Assembly: GCF_020080835.1 (NCBI RefSeq)
Contig: NC_058163.1
Coordinates: 11,573,113 to 11,637,112, forward strand
Length of the DNA stretch: 64,000 bases
Direction of reading: 5' to 3'
Origin: Cotesia glomerata
Lineage: Eukaryota > Arthropoda > Insecta > Hymenoptera > Braconidae
In this document: positions 60,669 through 64,000 of the stretch, piece by piece
Position numbering within the stretch: the stretch's first letter is position 1
Layout: each line of letters begins with the position of its first letter
Translations under genes and position numbers: made by a program
The notes under the pieces: generated by a model
The model's input: the letters and a program-made list of their open reading frames with translations, nothing else
Database searches by the model: none
Told to the model about the DNA's origin: nothing

Positions 60669-61267
60669 CACGAAGTAAATAACTTACGTGATAAGCCTTA
60701 CATGACGAAAAATGCTTATTTCATAATTTTTTCTGAGATTAAATGGATTTTAAGAGCTGGAATTGTATAAAATTCAAGTCTAATAATATTCATTAAACTC
60801 ATGAAATTTTATAAAGTTCTATAAAACTTTGTAAAAACTCTTATAAAAGGCTCTCTAGTGAAACTTGTGGTAATTAATAGACAATTTATAAATTTTCATA
60901 AGAATTGATTGAATCTTACACTTTCAAAAATTTTCGTCTAAAAGCGGACCCAGAGAACTTTCACAAAGTGAAATTTTTTCAGAGTAAACGATGTATCCGT
61001 GTCATTTGAATATTTTTTAATACTTATTGATTTCTCAAGACTCGAATTTTTTTTTTTATTTAATTTTTTCCGAAGATTTAGTATTTTTCATTTGGATTTT
61101 TCTTCTTCAAAATTTCAATTTACAAAATTTAGATTTTTTTTTTTTAATTTCAACTCTTTTAAGTATACCATTTTTTTAATCTATATTTCTTTTTAATTTC
61201 AATTTTTTTCGAAATTTGAATTTCTTTAATTTAACATACTAACAACATTATGAAACTTGATGTACAC

Positions 61268-61456
61268 ATTAAAAAAATTTTGCGTCATTGTGTCAAAAAA
61301 TTTTGTGTTAAAAATTTTTATGTTAAATATTTAACATTTTTTTATGTTGATTTAACACAATAAATGTTAAATTTACACTTAAAAAAGTTAAATATTTAAC
61401 ACAAAAATTTTTAACACTAAAGTTTTTGACGCAATGACGCAAAATTTTTTACTGCG
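61268..61456. repeat. Nested MITE with about 66-bp arms
   Basis: AAAAAATTTTGCGTCATTGT...GTTAAATATTTAAC and its near reverse complement (GTTAAATATTTAACACAAAA...TGACGCAAAATTTTTTAC) surround a 50-bp loop. The arms differ at only a few bases. It lies in the centre of element A. Confidence 0.9.
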
Positions 61457-61794
61457 TAAAATACTATTAGTCTCTTCAATAACAATCATGGAACTGTTTG
61501 AATTATTTCAAATACAATGTTTCATAAGTAGCAGCACTAATGTCAGAAAATTATTTTTCAAGTAATAGTGCAATATTTAAATGACTGAAATTTAATTTCT
61601 TGACGTGAAATCATAAGAAATTATATGTTTACTCGCTTGACGGTTTAAAAATTTAGAGTTCATGCCACATAAATTGAACTCGGTATTTTGTTATCAGTTT
61701 CAACCAAATCATTTATACCGAATGAAGTCGAAAATATTTTTACAATGGATAAAAGTACCTAAATTCATGGAAAAATATAAGTGAGAAACATATG

Positions 61795-61970
61795 CAACGA
61801 AAAGTATTTCTTGCACCAAGAAAATTTTGACGGAGGCCGAAGTTATATTGGAGCAAGAAGTGTTTTAGTGTCAAGAAATTTTGACTTCATTCACGAAATT
61901 TTCAGTCATCTTTAATATATTCTTGGTCCAAAGAAATTTACCTTTGAGTCAAGATTTTTTTTCTGCAGTG
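61795..61970. repeat. CCAAGAAA-type inverted-repeat element
   Basis: GCACCAAGAAAATTTTGACG, GTGTCAAGAAATTTTGACTT and CTTGGTCCAAAGAAATTT alternate in both orientations, ending TTTTTTTCTGCAGTGTATGG. It is related to the element at 49,635-49,850, which begins ACACAGAAAAAAAAAAAG. Confidence 0.55.
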
Positions 61971-63023
61971 TATGGAAACATACAAGCAAAGATACAAAAT
62001 TTTATATCCCACATGTATTTAATTTGTATGTTTTTCTTAAAAACGTAAATGAAAATATTTTGTATGTTATTTGCTAATATGTTAGATATATTCATTAATA
62101 TTATAAATTATAAATTTTTGTTATTAAAAGCGGACTTAAATTTACAAGGTACCAGCTTAAATCAGCTGTTTACCTCTTCCTGATTCTTACTAAATTTTAA
62201 ACCAATTTTCACTAATATTTAGCGATTAATTGTAAATTAGACATCTTGTTAAAGAAGTTTTATATTTGATAAATTTTGATCAATCGATAATATTAAAAAA
62301 ATACATCCCCCAAATTTTATCAATATTATGGAAAATAATCGTTTGTCACTGATTTAGAAAATGACTTTCAAATTATGTCAGTATTATGTACAATTGTGAC
62401 AAATTATTGATGTTAAATAATGACTCTCAGATGGTATCGGTATTACGTAAGACCATGACTTGTCACTGATGTAAACACATGATATTAATCTTACGTCAAG
62501 ATTACGTACAACCATGACTTGTCACTGATGTAAACGCATGATGTTAAACTTACGTCAAGATTACGTACAGCCGTGACTTGTCACTGATGTAAACGCATGA
62601 TGTTAAACTTACGTCAAGATTACGTACAACCGTAACTTGTCACTGATGTAAATGCATAATGTTAAACTTACGTCGTTATGACATACAATGATGGCATTAA
62701 TGTTACGTAATATTGTATTTTATATATTATGTCAGTTGTACGTAATATCTAAGTCATTTCCGTTACATCATAGAGAAGTAATAAACTTACATCAGTATGA
62801 TGTCAAAAATATATCATATATTTTTACATCATAATTGGATCACAAGACAGGTCAATTTTACGTCATATTTACGTAAAATATTGTGACATTCCTATGACTT
62901 ATAAATGACGTCATATTGAAGTCATGTGTTCACTGGGTAGATTTTACGAATTTCATTAAAAGTAAAATATTTTGCAACCGCGCACACTAAATACGTTCTA
63001 AAATTTTTTTTAATTTTTAAATG

Positions 63024-63197
63024 TACAATAAAATTTTTTAATTTCCGAAAATCATAAACAATCATATCGGTTACTCGGATTTTTAATTTTTTTATTTTGT
63101 ATCTTTTTGTAAGGAAAAAAAAAATTTTTTTTCCTAATAGTCTTATGAACGTGGACTTGGCGCGACTTTTTTACAGTGAAACTGTTTTTGTTCGGAT
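63024..63197. repeat. Dispersed repeat, copy 2
   Basis: Same sequence and orientation as 1-177, with about six differences, immediately after element A and some A/T-rich DNA. It ends at the same word (TTTTTGTTCGGAT) as copy 1. Confidence 0.85.
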
Positions 63198-63471
63198 TTT
63201 ACGTTACCGTTATCAACAGTTATTGATGAAAACTTATGAATAAAACGATGTTCGTCAATCATTGCAGGCGTAGGATCCAAATTTTCTTTCATAAATTCTA
63301 AAAAACAGTCACATCAAATTAAATTTATCGAACATAAATGTGAGGTTGACATTTACATACCTAATTGATAAATTTTGTTGTTTATAGGATTTGTAGGATG
63401 AATATTTTTGAGCTCTGTTGTATTATTTTATATATGATATTATATGATGTTATATGATATTATATATTATA

Positions 63472-63511
<40 letters not shown>

Positions 63512-63930
63512 AATATAAATACTATATAACATAAATATAATTTTTTGGATGACGCGTAGGATTTCGATTTTGCGCAAGGATGATACGCAAAATCGTGAAG
63601 CGTTCCACATTTTTTTTTTTTTTTTTTACAAATATAAATAATGCTGTGAAGCGGGAAAGAATAGGAGTTACGGTAATTATTACGTGAAGCGTTCCACATT
63701 CACGTAACAGGATATTGGTAGGAAAGGATTGAGAAAGGAATGTGGAGAGGATCATCTTAATTAAAGACACTAAAGTCTTTAGAAGGGCACCGTATTACAT
63801 TATTGCTATCAGTTAATGATTCTTGAAGACTAACTTGACTAGATTCATATATAACCGTAAAAGTTGTCCATCATTAGTTAAATTATTTTATTCACAGTTT
63901 ATCACATTAGAATGATTGTCCTTAGACAAG
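63198..63930. other. Terminal intergenic DNA with microsatellite
   Basis: Contains a (TA)n tract at 63,473-63,507, a poly-T run at 63,611-63,628, and GTGAAGCGTTCCACATT twice in direct orientation (63,594 and 63,683) with partly inverted CGCAAAATCG words. A spliced gene could enter from the right (AACTGTTT...CATTGCAG), but none is supported. Confidence 0.45.
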
Positions 63931-64000
63931 ACTTATTAAAGATGTATTACAATTTGTTATTATCTTAATAATAACAAATTTTAATACATCTTTAATAAGT
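63931..64000. repeat. Hairpin reaching the window end
   Basis: ACTTATTAAAGATGTATTAC... (63,931-63,960) pairs with ...TTAATACATCTTTAATAAGT (63,971-64,000), with 30-bp arms, at most one mismatch and a 10-bp loop. It may extend past the window edge. Confidence 0.9.

Larger units (their letters stand above)
60183..62939. mobile_element. Composite element A with TGACGTCA-dense ends
   Basis: The terminal inverted repeats TACCCAGTAAACACG and the complement of TGTTCACTGGGTA define a 2,757-bp element; the outermost TA pair may be the target site. About 60,190-60,450 and 62,350-62,935 are packed with TGACGT/ACGTCA/TTACGTAA words, whereas the centre has very few. The right end includes a 59-bp tandem unit starting TGTCACTGATGTAAAC at 62,461, 62,520, 62,579 and 62,638. 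The centre holds a tRNA-like segment, homopolymer-rich DNA, a nested MITE and an inverted-repeat element at 61,795-61,970. No transposase. Confidence 0.75.

Noticed and set aside
63460..63770. Antisense frames at the right end
   Set aside because: Run through a (TA)n tract and a poly-T run; no protein-like composition.

Overview
The window is nuclear DNA from an arthropod, most likely an insect and plausibly a hymenopteran parasitoid. The protein-coding genes are split by short GT-AG introns, the non-coding DNA is very A/T-rich, and five conserved animal genes are recognisable. The hymenopteran placement is inferred from the general look of the genome, the Futsch-type MAP1 gene and the repeat types; no marker here proves it.

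Layout. Positions 1-9,480 are repeat-dominated. They hold fold-back hairpins, a 101-bp minisatellite on both sides, and a 5.06-kb inverted duplication with two 2,151-bp arms. Each arm carries the 5' half of a Helitron-associated-type ORF. Positions 10,340-48,344 are a gene-rich segment: ATPSCKMT/FAM173-like methyltransferase (+), WBP11 splicing factor (-), ISCA1 iron-sulfur assembly protein (+), a SAPCD2-like protein (-), and a giant Futsch/MAP1 gene (+) with one 16-kb exon. Positions 48,345-64,000 are again repeat territory, with two decayed transposon-type genes arranged tail to tail and three large composite elements.

The conserved genes are unrelated housekeeping or cytoskeletal functions and do not form a pathway. 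Two of them (ATPSCKMT and ISCA1) act on mitochondrial proteins. WBP11 is nuclear, and SAPCD2 and Futsch concern cell polarity/spindle and microtubules. All exon joins given were checked by hand for GT-AG borders and reading phase. They close into open frames of 199, 593, 130, 442 and 5,621 residues.

The most unusual content is: (i) the 2,151-bp-arm palindrome, whose arms differ at only a few positions; (ii) three elements (about 50.58-53.13, 56.35-60.13 and 60.18-62.94 kb) that each begin and end in a dense array of one short palindromic motif, different in each element, with an A/T-rich core and a tRNA-like segment; and (iii) a previously unremarked helical repeat of about 50 residues, present five times in the Futsch-like protein in addition to its long acidic/serine-rich repeat block.
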